A stretch of DNA of 64,000 bases from Dehalococcoidia bacterium. GTDB lineage: Bacteria; Chloroflexota; Dehalococcoidia; Lucifugimonadales; SHYT01. Both the position numbers and the translations under genes were made by a program. Below are positions 1-8,704 of this stretch, one piece after another. The stretch lies in assembly GCA_009692665.1 (NCBI GenBank), contig SHYT01000001.1:124001-188000 (forward strand), given 5' to 3'. Under the pieces are notes generated by a model. It was given only the letters and a program-made list of their open reading frames with translations, had not been told where the DNA came from and did not search any database. Numbering within the stretch: the first letter of the stretch is position 1; every line of letters starts with the position of its first letter.

Positions 1-890
1 GTAGGTGGGGTTCGAGTACGCTGTGCACTGGTAGTGCCGCTTACCCTTCAGGAAGTCCGGATATAGGGGATTGTTGTAGAACCGAAATCGACGTAGCGCC
101 CCGTCGTTCAAGATGTCGGCATACAGGTCGTGCGACTCCTGCCGCTTCAGGAACACCTCCTGGTCCGGCACCATCGCGAAGTCGTATCCCGCCGACGTCA
201 TAATCCCTTCAAAGCCCATCTTCGTGACCGTCTCGTACAGCTCGTACAGGTCGTCCTTCTGCGAACCCTTAAACAGCGTTGAGTTGCAACACACGCGGTA
301 TCCCTGCTCCAGCGCCTTCTTTGCCGCCCGCATGGCCACACGCCACACGTCGCGACGGGCGACGGCTACGTCGTGCCGGTCTTCCATCCCGTCCAGATGA
401 ATCACCCAGCATAGATATTTGGAGGGCGGCACCTGCGGCAACAGCTTCTCTAGCAGCAACGCATTTGTGCAGCAGTACACAAAGTATTTGCGTTTGATGA
501 GCTCGTTCAGCAATTCCGGAAGCTGTGGATACATAGTCGGCTCGCCGCCCGCCACCGACACAATGGGCGCGCCCGATTGCTCCACCGCACGCAGAGCGTC
601 GTCCAGCGGCAGCATGCAGTGGAGCACCGGCTCGTACTCCCGAATGCGCCCACACCTCTCGCACGTCAGGTTGCATGCTTCCAGTGGCTCCAGCATCGTC
701 ACCAGCGGAAACCGCTTCTGGCCCCGAACCTTCTGCTTGAAATGTACGCAAACAGCCGGATGCCAATCTCCACTGGCCTCTTGGGGGCGCGCTGAGGGCC
801 TTCCGGTATGTATTCCTTGAGCGCATCCTCCGCGGTCCTGATACGAGGAGCCTGCTTGGTAACCTGAAGCGGTTTGATCGTGACGCTCAT
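1..890 (-). CDS. hpnH: HpnH-like radical SAM enzyme (adenosyl-hopene transferase family), frameshifted and cut by the window edge
   Basis: HpnH couples the adenosyl radical of SAM to a hopene-type polyprenoid in extended hopanoid synthesis. Reading the minus strand from about 740 down to 1 gives an unbroken frame with the family's block KRFPLVTMLEP, the radical SAM cluster CNLTCERC (CxxxCxxC), the GGE motif (SVAGGEP), VYCCTNALLLEK, HLDG and a late YQCT. The N-terminus lies in another frame: ATG at 888-890 with AGAGGTG just upstream, reading to IGIRLFAY. The join at about 735-743 looks like one missing T (ATTTC for ATTTTC), which would restore the frame. The 3' end lies outside the window. The prenyl synthetase gene stops 24 bases upstream on the same strand, which suggests one isoprenoid operon. 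Family assignment is firm; the true substrate is unknown, as no squalene-hopene cyclase is in view. Confidence 0.82.
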
Positions 891-914
891 AGCAGCACCT
901 CTTGGCCTAGTCAA

Positions 915-1949
915 CTATTTCTGGCGGATTAAAACGAACTCTACCAGCGCTTCCAATTCCTGCTGCGCGGCCTTCGACAGCCGCGCCTGCCGAGCGCATG
1001 CCAGCGCCTGCGTGCCTTGATCCTCAGCCAGCTTCTGCGCAAACTCGTGCGCCCGAACGTCCTCCAGAATGCCTAGCATTTCATCCACTGCTGCCTCTTC
1101 CACCTGCGGCTGGGACGCCAATACCTCTAGCCGCTTTTTCTGCTTCCCTCGGCTTACTTGGAGCGCGTGCACCACCGGGAACGAGCGCTTTTGCCGCCGC
1201 AAGTCCGCGCCAATCGCTTTGCCGGTCACCTTCTCGTCACCCCAAACGCCCAGCACGTCGTCACGCACCTGAAATGCCAACCCCAACAGCCTTCCGCACT
1301 TCGCCAACGATTCCACTCGGGCCGCGTCCTCAGTCCCCAGAAACGCGCCCAGGCGAGTCGCCGCCTCCATGAGCGCTCCGGTCTTCCGGCTAATCATGTC
1401 TAGATACGCGTCCTGCGAGATGTCCGTGCGCCCCTCAAAGCTCAAGTCCAGGTACTGTCCCTCAATCATTTCGAGGTACAGCTCCGTCAGCATCCGGCTG
1501 GCCGCTACTGCCTTGCCAGCGGGCACACCGGCGCCGGCGAGGCCTCCCAGCGCCAAGTCTGCCACACAGCACAGCACGTCACCAGCCATCAGCGCCGGTG
1601 CTTTGCCCCATACCGTCCAGACAGTCGGTCGGTGCCGCCGTTCCCGGTCGCCATCCTGCAAATCGTCGTGGATGAGGGAAAAATTATGAATAAGTTCCAG
1701 ACTGACCGCCGCGGGCATTGCGCGTTCGGCGTGGCCGCCGACGGCTTCGCACATGAACAGGCAAAGAAGCGGACGTATGGCCTTACCGGAGCCGATGCTG
1801 GACAGCCTTCCGCGCTGGTCTTCCCAGCCCAGGTGGTAGCGCAGCATGTGGAACAAGGGCTGGCTGTCTTGAGGAAGCGAAAGCTTCAGCGCGGCATTGA
1901 GCGCCGAACCGAACCGTTCCAGCGGGGCGCGCGTTTCTACTCGGGCCAT
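915..1949 (-). CDS. Polyprenyl (trans-isoprenyl) diphosphate synthetase
   Basis: Condenses isopentenyl diphosphate with an allylic diphosphate to make a longer prenyl diphosphate in the cytosol. The 344-residue protein has the first aspartate-rich motif HDDLQDGDRERR (DDxxD) with the usual HRPTVW following, the second aspartate motif QVRDDVLGVWGDE, and the KAIGADLRRQKRSFP block. I start it at ATG 1949 (MARVETRAP), which has AAGGCGG upstream. A start at 2045 would add 32 residues without family resemblance. Chain length cannot be read with certainty; it resembles GGPP-type enzymes. It precedes the hpnH homologue in the same orientation. Confidence 0.85.
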   Translation of the reverse strand: MARVETRAPLERFGSALNAALKLSLPQDSQPLFHMLRYHLGWEDQRGRLSSIGSGKAIRPLLCLFMCEAVGGHAERAMPAAVSLELIHNFSLIHDDLQDGDRERRHRPTVWTVWGKAPALMAGDVLCCVADLALGGLAGAGVPAGKAVAASRMLTELYLEMIEGQYLDLSFEGRTDISQDAYLDMISRKTGALMEAATRLGAFLGTEDAARVESLAKCGRLLGLAFQVRDDVLGVWGDEKVTGKAIGADLRRQKRSFPVVHALQVSRGKQKKRLEVLASQPQVEEAAVDEMLGILEDVRAHEFAQKLAEDQGTQALACARQARLSKAAQQELEALVEFVLIRQK

Positions 1950-2247
1950 GCGCTTTTCCGCCTTTTGGTGAGTTGCGAACGAGGGTGAGGCTAGCACACA
2001 CGCCAGCCTGCCGTCAAGAAAACACCACGTCGTGACGGCCCGCATTGGCTTCGCGATTCATGGAATCAAGACTACTCCTCGCCTTACCTGGTGTCCACCG
2101 TACAACCACGACTTGCCGTACATGCAACCCACCCCCGCCAGAAGCACCCTTCCGCTTGTATGCTGGAGCGTATAATGGCGGGGCCGACTTTCGAGGGGGA
2201 ATGGCCATCCCGCCATTGCCCCAGCCCCGCGAGAAGGAGTAGCCGCT

Positions 2248-3564
2248 GTGTCCTTTGCTGACGTCCAACGTCTGTTCCCCGTCACCACGCGCGCACTATC
2301 GAATGACCACCTGGAAATCGGCGGCCGTGACGTCACCACCATGGCCCGCGAGTACGGCACTCCGCTGTATGTTTTTGACGAGGACACGCTGCGCGCCCAG
2401 TGCCGCGACTTTGTGAAAGGCTTCGGCGCGCACTACCCAAAAGTCAAGGTCCTCTTTGCAGCCAAGGCCTACGTCAACCCCGCGCTCGCCAAGATTGTTC
2501 AAGAAGAGGGTCTGGGCATGGACATCGTATCCGGGGGCGAGCTCGCGGTCGCTCGCGTGGCGGCGTTCCCGCCTGAGCGCCTCTACTTCCACGGCAACAA
2601 TAAGCAGGCCCGCGAGCTTGACGACGCGCTTGCCTATGGCGTCGGCCGCATCGTGCTGGACAACATTGAAGAGTTGGAACGCCTCGAGAAGATCGCTGCT
2701 GAGCGCAAGGTCAAAGCCAATGTGATGGTACGCATCACTCCAGGCATTGATCCACACACGCACGCGCACACCACGACCGGCACGGTGGACAGCAAGTTCG
2801 GCTTTCCCATGTTGACTGGACAGGCGGAAGAGGGCGTGAAGCGCGCACTCGCCTCGCCGCACCTGAACGTTGTCGGTATCCATTTTCACCTTGGCTCACC
2901 CATCTTTGAGCTTGAGCCCTATGCGCTAGGCGTGGCGGTGGTCATGGACTTCGCCGCCAAGATGGTCGCCCACGGCCTGAACCTTGAGGAGTTTAGCCCC
3001 GGCGGCGGCTTCGCCATTAATTACTTGCGCTCCCAGCACGCCCCCGGCCCGGAACAGTATGCTGAGGTTATTGGCAACGCGCTCAAGCAGGCTTGCCAGA
3101 AACATCGCATCCAGCTTCCCACGCTGGTGCTGGAGCCTGGCCGTGCCATCGTCGGCCCTGCGGGCGTGGCCGTCTACACTGTGGGCTCCATTAAGCGCAT
3201 TCCCGGCGTCCGCACCTACGCCGCGGTGGACGGCGGCATGGGCGACAACATCCGTCCCGTGCTGTACGACGCCAAGTACGAAGCCGTCATCGCCAACCGC
3301 CTCAGCGCCAAGGAAGAAGAGACCATCACCATCGCGGGTAAATACTGTGAGTCCGGCGACGTGCTGGTCAAGGACGCCAACTTGCCGCGCCTGCAACAAG
3401 GCGACGTTGTGGTGATGCCTTCCGCTGGCGCCTACGCCCCTTCCATGGCTAGTGTCTACAACCTCAACCCACGGCCGGCCGTGGTGCTGGTCAAGGGCGG
3501 CAAGTCGCGCATCATCCGCCGCCGCGAGACTTACGAAGACCTCATGCGCAACGACGTGATCTAG
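2248..3564 (+). CDS. lysA: Diaminopimelate decarboxylase
   Basis: Catalyses the last step of lysine synthesis, meso-diaminopimelate to L-lysine plus CO2. It is a 438-residue fold-type III PLP enzyme. Visible: the PLP lysine in LFAAKAYVN, HFHLGS, the glycine-rich phosphate-binding block SPGGGFA, EPGRAIVGPAG, the dimer-interface active-site motif CESGDVL, and GAYAPSMAS near the end. Start is GTG 2248, preceded by AAGGAG. It is first in a tight run with chrA (19 bases later) and holB. Its presence means diaminopimelate is made, presumably for lysine, which says nothing by itself about peptidoglycan. Confidence 0.95.
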   Translation: MSFADVQRLFPVTTRALSNDHLEIGGRDVTTMAREYGTPLYVFDEDTLRAQCRDFVKGFGAHYPKVKVLFAAKAYVNPALAKIVQEEGLGMDIVSGGELAVARVAAFPPERLYFHGNNKQARELDDALAYGVGRIVLDNIEELERLEKIAAERKVKANVMVRITPGIDPHTHAHTTTGTVDSKFGFPMLTGQAEEGVKRALASPHLNVVGIHFHLGSPIFELEPYALGVAVVMDFAAKMVAHGLNLEEFSPGGGFAINYLRSQHAPGPEQYAEVIGNALKQACQKHRIQLPTLVLEPGRAIVGPAGVAVYTVGSIKRIPGVRTYAAVDGGMGDNIRPVLYDAKYEAVIANRLSAKEEETITIAGKYCESGDVLVKDANLPRLQQGDVVVMPSAGAYAPSMASVYNLNPRPAVVLVKGGKSRIIRRRETYEDLMRNDVI

Positions 3565-3583
3565 GTTAAGGGGCAGCGTACCC

Positions 3584-4930
3584 ATGGCTGAGCGCAATGG
3601 GCCACCCCAGCAGGAGGGTGTCCGCAGTGGCGTGACACCCCAAGCTGCATTCATGCCCACGTTTGGCGAAGCGTTCCGCTACTGGCTGCGGCTGGGTTTC
3701 ATCAACTTTGGCGGCCCTGCCGGCCAGATTGCTATCATGCACAAAGAGCTGGTGCAGCAGCGCAAGTGGATCGGCGAGCGCGCGTTCCTTAACGGTCTGA
3801 ACTACGCCACCCTCCTGCCCGGCCCTGAGGCGCAACAGGTCGCCACGTACATCGGCTGGCGGCTGCACGGGACGCTCGGCGGCCTCGTCGCAGGCACCTT
3901 TTTCGTGCTGCCCGCCGTCACAATCTTGCTCGTGCTGAGCTGGCTCGCCGCCGCTCACGCCAACGTCACAGTCGTGGCGGGTGCGCTCTACGGCGTCCAG
4001 CCCGTCGTCATCGGCATCGTCGCCGAGGCGGTGGTCCGCATCGGCCGCCGTGCGTTGCGGCCCAGGGCGCTTGTTGGCATAGCGGTTGCCGCATTCGTAG
4101 CGATTTACTTCTTGCACATCCCATTCCCACTTATCGTGGCTACCGCCGCACTGATCGGTCTCCTCGCGCAGCGCTTCACGCCCGCGCTCTTCCAGGCCCC
4201 AGGTCGAGGAGAAACCATTGCCGCTCCAGTAGAAAAGGTTCCACCGTTCTGGCCCCGGGCGCTGAAGATTCTTGCAGTGAGTGCGGCGATCTGGGCCATC
4301 CCAGTGGGCGCCATCCTGCTCTGGCAAGGCGCGGATAGCACGCTGTTCAGGGAAGCCCGCTTTTTCACCTGGGCCGCTTTCATCACCTTTGGCGGCGCAT
4401 ATGCCGTCCTGAGCTTCGTGGCCGACCAGGCGGTGAACGTCTACGGCTGGCTCTCCGGCGCGCAGATGGTGCAGGGCCTCGGCCTCGCCGAGTCCACACC
4501 CGGCCCGCTCATCATGGTGCTGCAATATGTAGGGTTCTTTGGCGGCTATAACAACCCCGGCACACTCAATCCGCTCCTGAGCGGTGTTCTCGGTGCGCTC
4601 ACCACAACCTTCGTCACCTTCCTGCCCAGCATCATGTTCGTCTTCCTGGGTGCGCCGTACATTGAGCTGCTCGGGCGCAACAAGCGCATCGCTACGGCCA
4701 TGACTGCCGTCACCGCCGCCGTCGTGGGCGTCATCGCCAACCTGGGGATGTTCTTCGCCACTAAAGTGCTCTTCCCCGCCACCGGGGGCTTCGACTGGTT
4801 CGCCGCTCTCGCCGCGCCGATTGCGTTCATCGCGGCATGGCGCTTCAAGGTGCCGCTGCATGTACTGGTTATCGCCGGCATCGTCACGGGCATCACCAAG
4901 CTGCTCATCCAGCAAGCGGTTATGGGCTAA
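3584..4930 (+). CDS. chrA: Chromate transporter family, two-domain (ChrA)
   Basis: Integral membrane protein of the CHR family, whose studied members export chromate by proton antiport. The 448 residues form two repeated CHR domains. The first begins FGEAFRYWLRLGFINFGGPAGQ and contains LNYATLLPGPEAQQ. The second begins near residue 260 with FTWAAFITFGGAYAVL and contains GLAESTPGPLIMV. The paired FGG...PGP pattern is the family hallmark. It sits between lysA and holB, spaced 19 and 4 bases, so it is probably co-transcribed. The substrate here is inferred from the family only. Confidence 0.92.
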   Translation: MAERNGPPQQEGVRSGVTPQAAFMPTFGEAFRYWLRLGFINFGGPAGQIAIMHKELVQQRKWIGERAFLNGLNYATLLPGPEAQQVATYIGWRLHGTLGGLVAGTFFVLPAVTILLVLSWLAAAHANVTVVAGALYGVQPVVIGIVAEAVVRIGRRALRPRALVGIAVAAFVAIYFLHIPFPLIVATAALIGLLAQRFTPALFQAPGRGETIAAPVEKVPPFWPRALKILAVSAAIWAIPVGAILLWQGADSTLFREARFFTWAAFITFGGAYAVLSFVADQAVNVYGWLSGAQMVQGLGLAESTPGPLIMVLQYVGFFGGYNNPGTLNPLLSGVLGALTTTFVTFLPSIMFVFLGAPYIELLGRNKRIATAMTAVTAAVVGVIANLGMFFATKVLFPATGGFDWFAALAAPIAFIAAWRFKVPLHVLVIAGIVTGITKLLIQQAVMG

Positions 4931-4934
4931 CGCT

Positions 4935-5975
4935 ATGTGGAGCACCCTGGGCCAGGACCTCATCCTCCGCATGCTCCAAGAGGCTTTGCGGCAAGGAACG
5001 CTCGCCCATGCGTATCTCATCGTCGGCCCGGCGCACAGCGGCAAGGGCACTTTAGCCAGAGACATTGCCCGCGCCGTCAACTGCGAACGCCAGGACGCAG
5101 TGCCAATCTCCGGCCCGTGCGGCGAATGTCGCCAGTGCCAGCGCATTGCGGACGGCAAGCACGCCGATGTAGTGACCATCGCCGTAGACGAAGCCGAGGG
5201 CCGTAAGGCCATTCGCATCGCGCAAATCCGTGATGCCCTCCACTCCGCCAACCTCCAGCCCTACGAAGGCCGTTTCCGAGCCTTCATCATCGACAGCGCC
5301 GAATACATGAACGACGAGGCCGCCAACGCCCTCCTGAAGACCCTTGAGGAGCCACCCCCCAACGTGCTGTGGCTGCTGCTCGCCGCAGAGGAAGATCAGG
5401 TCATTCCCACCATTCGCTCCCGCTGCCAGCGGCTGGCGCTACGCCCAGCGCCCGCCAAGCAAGCAGCGCAGTGGCTTCAGGAAAAGTGGGGCGCCACGCC
5501 GGAGCACGCCCAGTTGCTCGCCCAACTTGCCAAAGGCGCCCTCGGCTGGGCCGTCAATGCCGTGCAAGACCCGTCAATTCTGGAAGCCCGCACCCGCACC
5601 TTAGAGCGCCTGACCTCGCTACCCGCCGCATCGCTGGAGGAACGGTTCGCCTATGCCGCCGAACTCGCTACCCTTATCCCACGCGAGCGTGTTGCGGCCC
5701 GCGAACTACTGGACCTTTGGGCCTCCTGGTGGCGGGACATCCTGCTACTACGCGCCGGTGTCGCAGAAGGCATCTGGAACCAGGACAAACTCACTGAGCT
5801 GAAGGCCGAGGAGTCCGCGTACCAGACCGCCGCTGTCTCCACTTTTGTCCAAGCCCTCATCCGCGCCAAGCAGGTCCTCGACATGAACGTCAGTCCCCGC
5901 CTGGTCTTTGAGAACCTCATGCTCTTGATGCCTTCCAGCGCTCAGTCTGCCCACACAACCGTATCGTCAAACTAG
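4935..5975 (+). CDS. holB: DNA polymerase III delta' subunit
   Basis: Clamp-loader subunit that helps load the sliding clamp at replication forks. The 346-residue protein has a Walker A-like loop (GPAHSGKGT), a zinc-binding cysteine cluster ending CGECRQC, the sensor-type stretch FIIDSAEYMNDEAANALLK and the SRC motif (IRSRCQRL), typical of DnaX/HolB. I use ATG 4935 because homology starts at WSTLGQDLILRMLQEAL; an in-frame extension to 4821 would overlap chrA. The ATG lies four bases after the chrA stop, suggesting translational coupling. No Shine-Dalgarno sequence is obvious. Confidence 0.92.
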   Translation: MWSTLGQDLILRMLQEALRQGTLAHAYLIVGPAHSGKGTLARDIARAVNCERQDAVPISGPCGECRQCQRIADGKHADVVTIAVDEAEGRKAIRIAQIRDALHSANLQPYEGRFRAFIIDSAEYMNDEAANALLKTLEEPPPNVLWLLLAAEEDQVIPTIRSRCQRLALRPAPAKQAAQWLQEKWGATPEHAQLLAQLAKGALGWAVNAVQDPSILEARTRTLERLTSLPAASLEERFAYAAELATLIPRERVAARELLDLWASWWRDILLLRAGVAEGIWNQDKLTELKAEESAYQTAAVSTFVQALIRAKQVLDMNVSPRLVFENLMLLMPSSAQSAHTTVSSN

Positions 5976-6009
5976 TTCCAGACATTTGCGTCGCTGGTAG
6001 GAGTGCTCT

Positions 6010-7098
6010 CTAGCTGAAGCGGAATACTCGGATTGCAACCACCGACGTCACCAGCACCCATGCCGCTAGGATACCCAGTTCGGTTGGGAAACTCCAAATC
6101 GGCTTGGCGTCCAGCGCCACCCCACGCAGCGCGGTGAGCATGGGTGTCAGTGGCAGGTACTGCACCACCGCGCGCATGGTAGCAGGCAGCGTGTCCGTGG
6201 GAAAGAACACGCCGGAAAAGAACATCATTGGCATCGTCACGGCATTGCCTAGCCCAATCGCCGTCTGGGGTGTCCTGGCGAAGGAGCCGACAATGAACCC
6301 GATGTTCAAGAACACAATGTTCCCAAGAAAGACGAGCACCGCAATCCACAGATAGCTGCCGTATACATGCCCGTGGAAGAGCAGTATGCCCGCCAGCAGG
6401 ATAATGGCTGCCTGAACCAGCGCCAGCACGAGATGCGCTCCAATAATCCCTGCGAAGAACTGCCAGCCTGGTAACGGGCTCGCCAGAATGCGCTTCAGTA
6501 TTTTCTGCTCCCGGTACAGCGACAGCACCGTGGCCACTTCGATGATCGCGTATGTCATCACGCCCATACCCACGAAGCCGGGCAGCAAGAAGTCAAAGTA
6601 CCGAAGCTGCTTGGCCTGAATGGCCTGCCCTTGCACGGCAATGAGCGGCTTGGCGTGGTTCAAGGAGAGGTTGGCTTGGTCAACAAACCCGTTTAAGATG
6701 GCGAACATTCGCTGGTTGTTCTGCAAGCCCGCCGCGTCGTAGCTCAGCCCCAAAGGCACAGGCGCGGCTGTTCCCCGCGCCACGGTCTGCTCTAGCTCAG
6801 GTGGGATGACGAGCACATAGTTTACCTTGCCGCCCTGCAAGTCTGCCTGTGCCTGCTCCAGTGTCCGCGACTCGTCCACGCGAATCAGGGTGATGCTCTT
6901 AAGCTGGTCAATCAGCGCGCGGGAAATGCTGTCCTTGGACTGGTCAATCACCACCAGCTTACTGGTCACCGGCTGGTCAAGCCGGAACAGGCCAAACACC
7001 ACCACAAAGATCAGTGGGAACACCAGCGCCCAAAACAGCGACTGCCGGTTCCGGAACGTCATCTTGAGGTTCGCTATTACCATGTACCAGGCCGTCAT
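6010..7098 (-). CDS. ABC-2 type exporter permease
   Basis: Membrane subunit of a two-gene ABC exporter; substrate unknown. The 362 residues show the ABC-2 layout: one N-terminal membrane segment (FWALVFPLIFVVVFGLF), a large outer loop of about 130 residues (VIDQSKDSISRALIDQL and onward), then a block of five or six membrane segments including the FLLPGFVGMGVMTYAI region and TMPMMFFSGVFFP. It begins seven bases after the ATPase gene ends, so the two are one operon. Confidence 0.9.
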   Translation of the reverse strand: MTAWYMVIANLKMTFRNRQSLFWALVFPLIFVVVFGLFRLDQPVTSKLVVIDQSKDSISRALIDQLKSITLIRVDESRTLEQAQADLQGGKVNYVLVIPPELEQTVARGTAAPVPLGLSYDAAGLQNNQRMFAILNGFVDQANLSLNHAKPLIAVQGQAIQAKQLRYFDFLLPGFVGMGVMTYAIIEVATVLSLYREQKILKRILASPLPGWQFFAGIIGAHLVLALVQAAIILLAGILLFHGHVYGSYLWIAVLVFLGNIVFLNIGFIVGSFARTPQTAIGLGNAVTMPMMFFSGVFFPTDTLPATMRAVVQYLPLTPMLTALRGVALDAKPIWSFPTELGILAAWVLVTSVVAIRVFRFS

Positions 7099-7105
7099 CG
7101 TGTCC

Positions 7106-8038
7106 TCAGTCCCTTAACTGCTTTCCCGTGAGCGCCAGGAACACGTCCTCCAGCGTTGCAGGCCGCACTTCCAGGTGCTCAAAAGCGACCCCTTGCTGCT
7201 TGCCCCAGGTCAGCAGGGCTGGCACCGCGCTCGCACTATCCGACACGTCCAGCGTATACACGTGACCGTCACCGTTGCCTGAGACGTGCTGCACCGCCGG
7301 GAGGGCCGCCATCTGATCTATCGGCAGCGCACGCGAGCTTTTCACTTTCACTCGGTACGGCGTGGGCAATCGGTGAATGAGGTTCATCGACGTGTCCAGC
7401 GCCACAATGCGCCCCCTATCCATGATCGCGATGCGCTCGCACAGCGCTTCTGCTTCTTCCATGTAGTGTGTTGTGAGCACCACCGTGCGCCCCTCGTGGT
7501 GGATCTGCTGGACCAACTCCCAGAGGTTCCGCCGCGCCTGCGGGTCAAGGCCGGTGGTGGGCTCATCTAGGAACACCACCTCGGGGTCGTTCACCAGCGT
7601 GGCCGCAATGCTGAACCGCTGCTTCTGCCCGCCGGACAGTTTGCCAACCGTCGTCTTCGCCTTCTCTTCGAGCCCAACTTTCGCCAGCAGCTCGCGAGGG
7701 GGCACGTGCCTCGTATAGATCCGTCCAAACAGGTCCAGGATTTCTGCTAGCGTCAGGTAGTCAAAGTACGCCGATGCCTGCAATTGCACCCCAATGCGCT
7801 GCTTGACCTTCGCACCGTCGCGGTGTGTGTCCAAGCCCAGAATCACGGTTCGTCCAGAGGTCGGCTCTTGGATACCTTCAATGCACTCCAGCGCCGTCGT
7901 CTTGCCCGCGCCGTTCGGCCCCAGAATCCCAAACACCTCGCCCTTACGCACCTCAAACGAGATACCGTCGACCGCTATTAGCGGGCCAAACTTCTTGACC
8001 AACTGCTCCACTTGAATAATGTTTTCCATACGAGCCAT
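7106..8038 (-). CDS. ABC exporter ATP-binding protein
   Basis: Nucleotide-binding subunit partnering the permease just downstream. The 310 residues contain Walker A GPNGAGKT, Q-loop GVQLQASAYF, signature LSGGQKQR, Walker B VVFLDEPTTGLD and switch histidine LTTHYMEEAEAL, with a C-terminal extension typical of DrrA/CcmA-type export ATPases. I start at ATG 8038, preceded by GGTGG; a second ATG at 8029 (MENIIQVEQL) is possible. A perfect inverted repeat overlaps the leader at 8041-8056. Upstream lies the terminator of the preceding gene. Confidence 0.92.
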   Translation of the reverse strand: MARMENIIQVEQLVKKFGPLIAVDGISFEVRKGEVFGILGPNGAGKTTALECIEGIQEPTSGRTVILGLDTHRDGAKVKQRIGVQLQASAYFDYLTLAEILDLFGRIYTRHVPPRELLAKVGLEEKAKTTVGKLSGGQKQRFSIAATLVNDPEVVFLDEPTTGLDPQARRNLWELVQQIHHEGRTVVLTTHYMEEAEALCERIAIMDRGRIVALDTSMNLIHRLPTPYRVKVKSSRALPIDQMAALPAVQHVSGNGDGHVYTLDVSDSASAVPALLTWGKQQGVAFEHLEVRPATLEDVFLALTGKQLRD

Positions 8039-8040
8039 CT

Positions 8041-8056
8041 TACCACCCACGTGGTA
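8041..8056 (-). promoter_or_regulatory. Inverted repeat at the ABC operon leader
   Basis: TACCAC and GTGGTA form a perfect six-base inverted repeat with a four-base centre, two bases upstream of the ABC ATPase ATG and covering its likely ribosome binding site. It could be an operator or a small hairpin limiting translation. No candidate regulator is adjacent. The symmetry is seen directly; the function is inference. Confidence 0.35.
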
Positions 8057-8075
8057 AATAGCGGCGAAATAAAAA

Positions 8076-8111
8076 GACGACCCAATGGCGTACAAACACC
8101 ATTGGGTCGTC
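8076..8111 (-). terminator. Rho-independent terminator after the 146-residue unknown
   Basis: A perfect 13-bp stem (GACGACCCAATGG and its complement) with a ten-base loop, followed on the minus strand by a T-rich run (TTTTTATTT). It separates the unknown gene at 8137-8577 from the ABC operon. Confidence 0.85.
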
Positions 8112-8136
8112 TCAAAAAGAGAAGTCCCGGAAAGGC

Positions 8137-8577
8137 CTATCGGTGGCGGCGGGCCCAGACAGTATGGTAATTATCGCCGGTCACCGCTGCAATGAGCTCC
8201 GCGCGCTCCAGGCGGCGCAGTTCCTCAATGGCACGCTGGACCACTTCCACGGCGTTGCCGTCGCCCGTGTCCGCCACACGCTCCAGCAGCACGGTAGAAA
8301 CTCCGGTAGTAGTCAGGCTGCGGACGTAGCGGTCCCAGGGAATCATGGTCAGATTGTCCAGCCTGGGCAGCCCTGGCCGCATGCGGATGAGATACTGCAC
8401 GCTTTCCTTGGAGTTGCGCGCCATTGGCACCAGACGCACAAATGGCGGGTAGACGGCGTTGGTGCGGAGGTCTACGAGGAGTGTGCGGTGAAGATGAGGA
8501 AAGAAAAGGTCAAATACGTCTGATGTGCGGACTGCTTTTACAACATCCTCAACGCTGGACTGGTGCTCGCCGTTCAT
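8137..8577 (-). CDS. Conserved hypothetical protein, 146 residues
   Basis: I do not recognise this family. The protein is soluble, with no signal peptide or membrane segment. Regions of note: an N-terminal acidic/helical part (SVEDVVKAVRTSDVFDLFFP), a basic stretch in the middle, and a C-terminal helix EVVQRAIEELRRLERAEL that could be a helix-turn-helix or oligomerisation helix, ending in basic WARRHR. A terminator follows and another hairpin separates it from etfA upstream, so it is probably monocistronic. Confidence 0.7.
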   Translation of the reverse strand: MNGEHQSSVEDVVKAVRTSDVFDLFFPHLHRTLLVDLRTNAVYPPFVRLVPMARNSKESVQYLIRMRPGLPRLDNLTMIPWDRYVRSLTTTGVSTVLLERVADTGDGNAVEVVQRAIEELRRLERAELIAAVTGDNYHTVWARRHR

Positions 8578-8624
8578 ATCTACCTCTCAAGGCGTATTTG
8601 CGAAGCCTTCGGCCCTACAAGACA

Positions 8625-8658
8625 AGACACCGACGGGTAGCGCAACCTATCGGTGTCA
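8625..8658 (-). terminator. Imperfect hairpin after etfA
   Basis: GACACCGA pairs with TCGGTGTC, extended after two mismatched positions by GGT/ACC, about 45 bases past the etfA stop. There is no clear T-run, so termination is only probable. Confidence 0.5.
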
Positions 8659-8704
8659 AGTGTCAACGCTTTGATTAGCACTGTCAATGCATAGATTTGC
8701 GATG

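Noticed and set aside
269-826. 185-codon open frame on the minus strand
   Set aside because: It is an out-of-frame reading of the hpnH homologue; the true frame carries the radical SAM motifs.
3566-5251. 561-codon open frame on the minus strand
   Set aside because: Antisense to chrA and holB, both with firm family motifs; biased D, H, R-rich composition.
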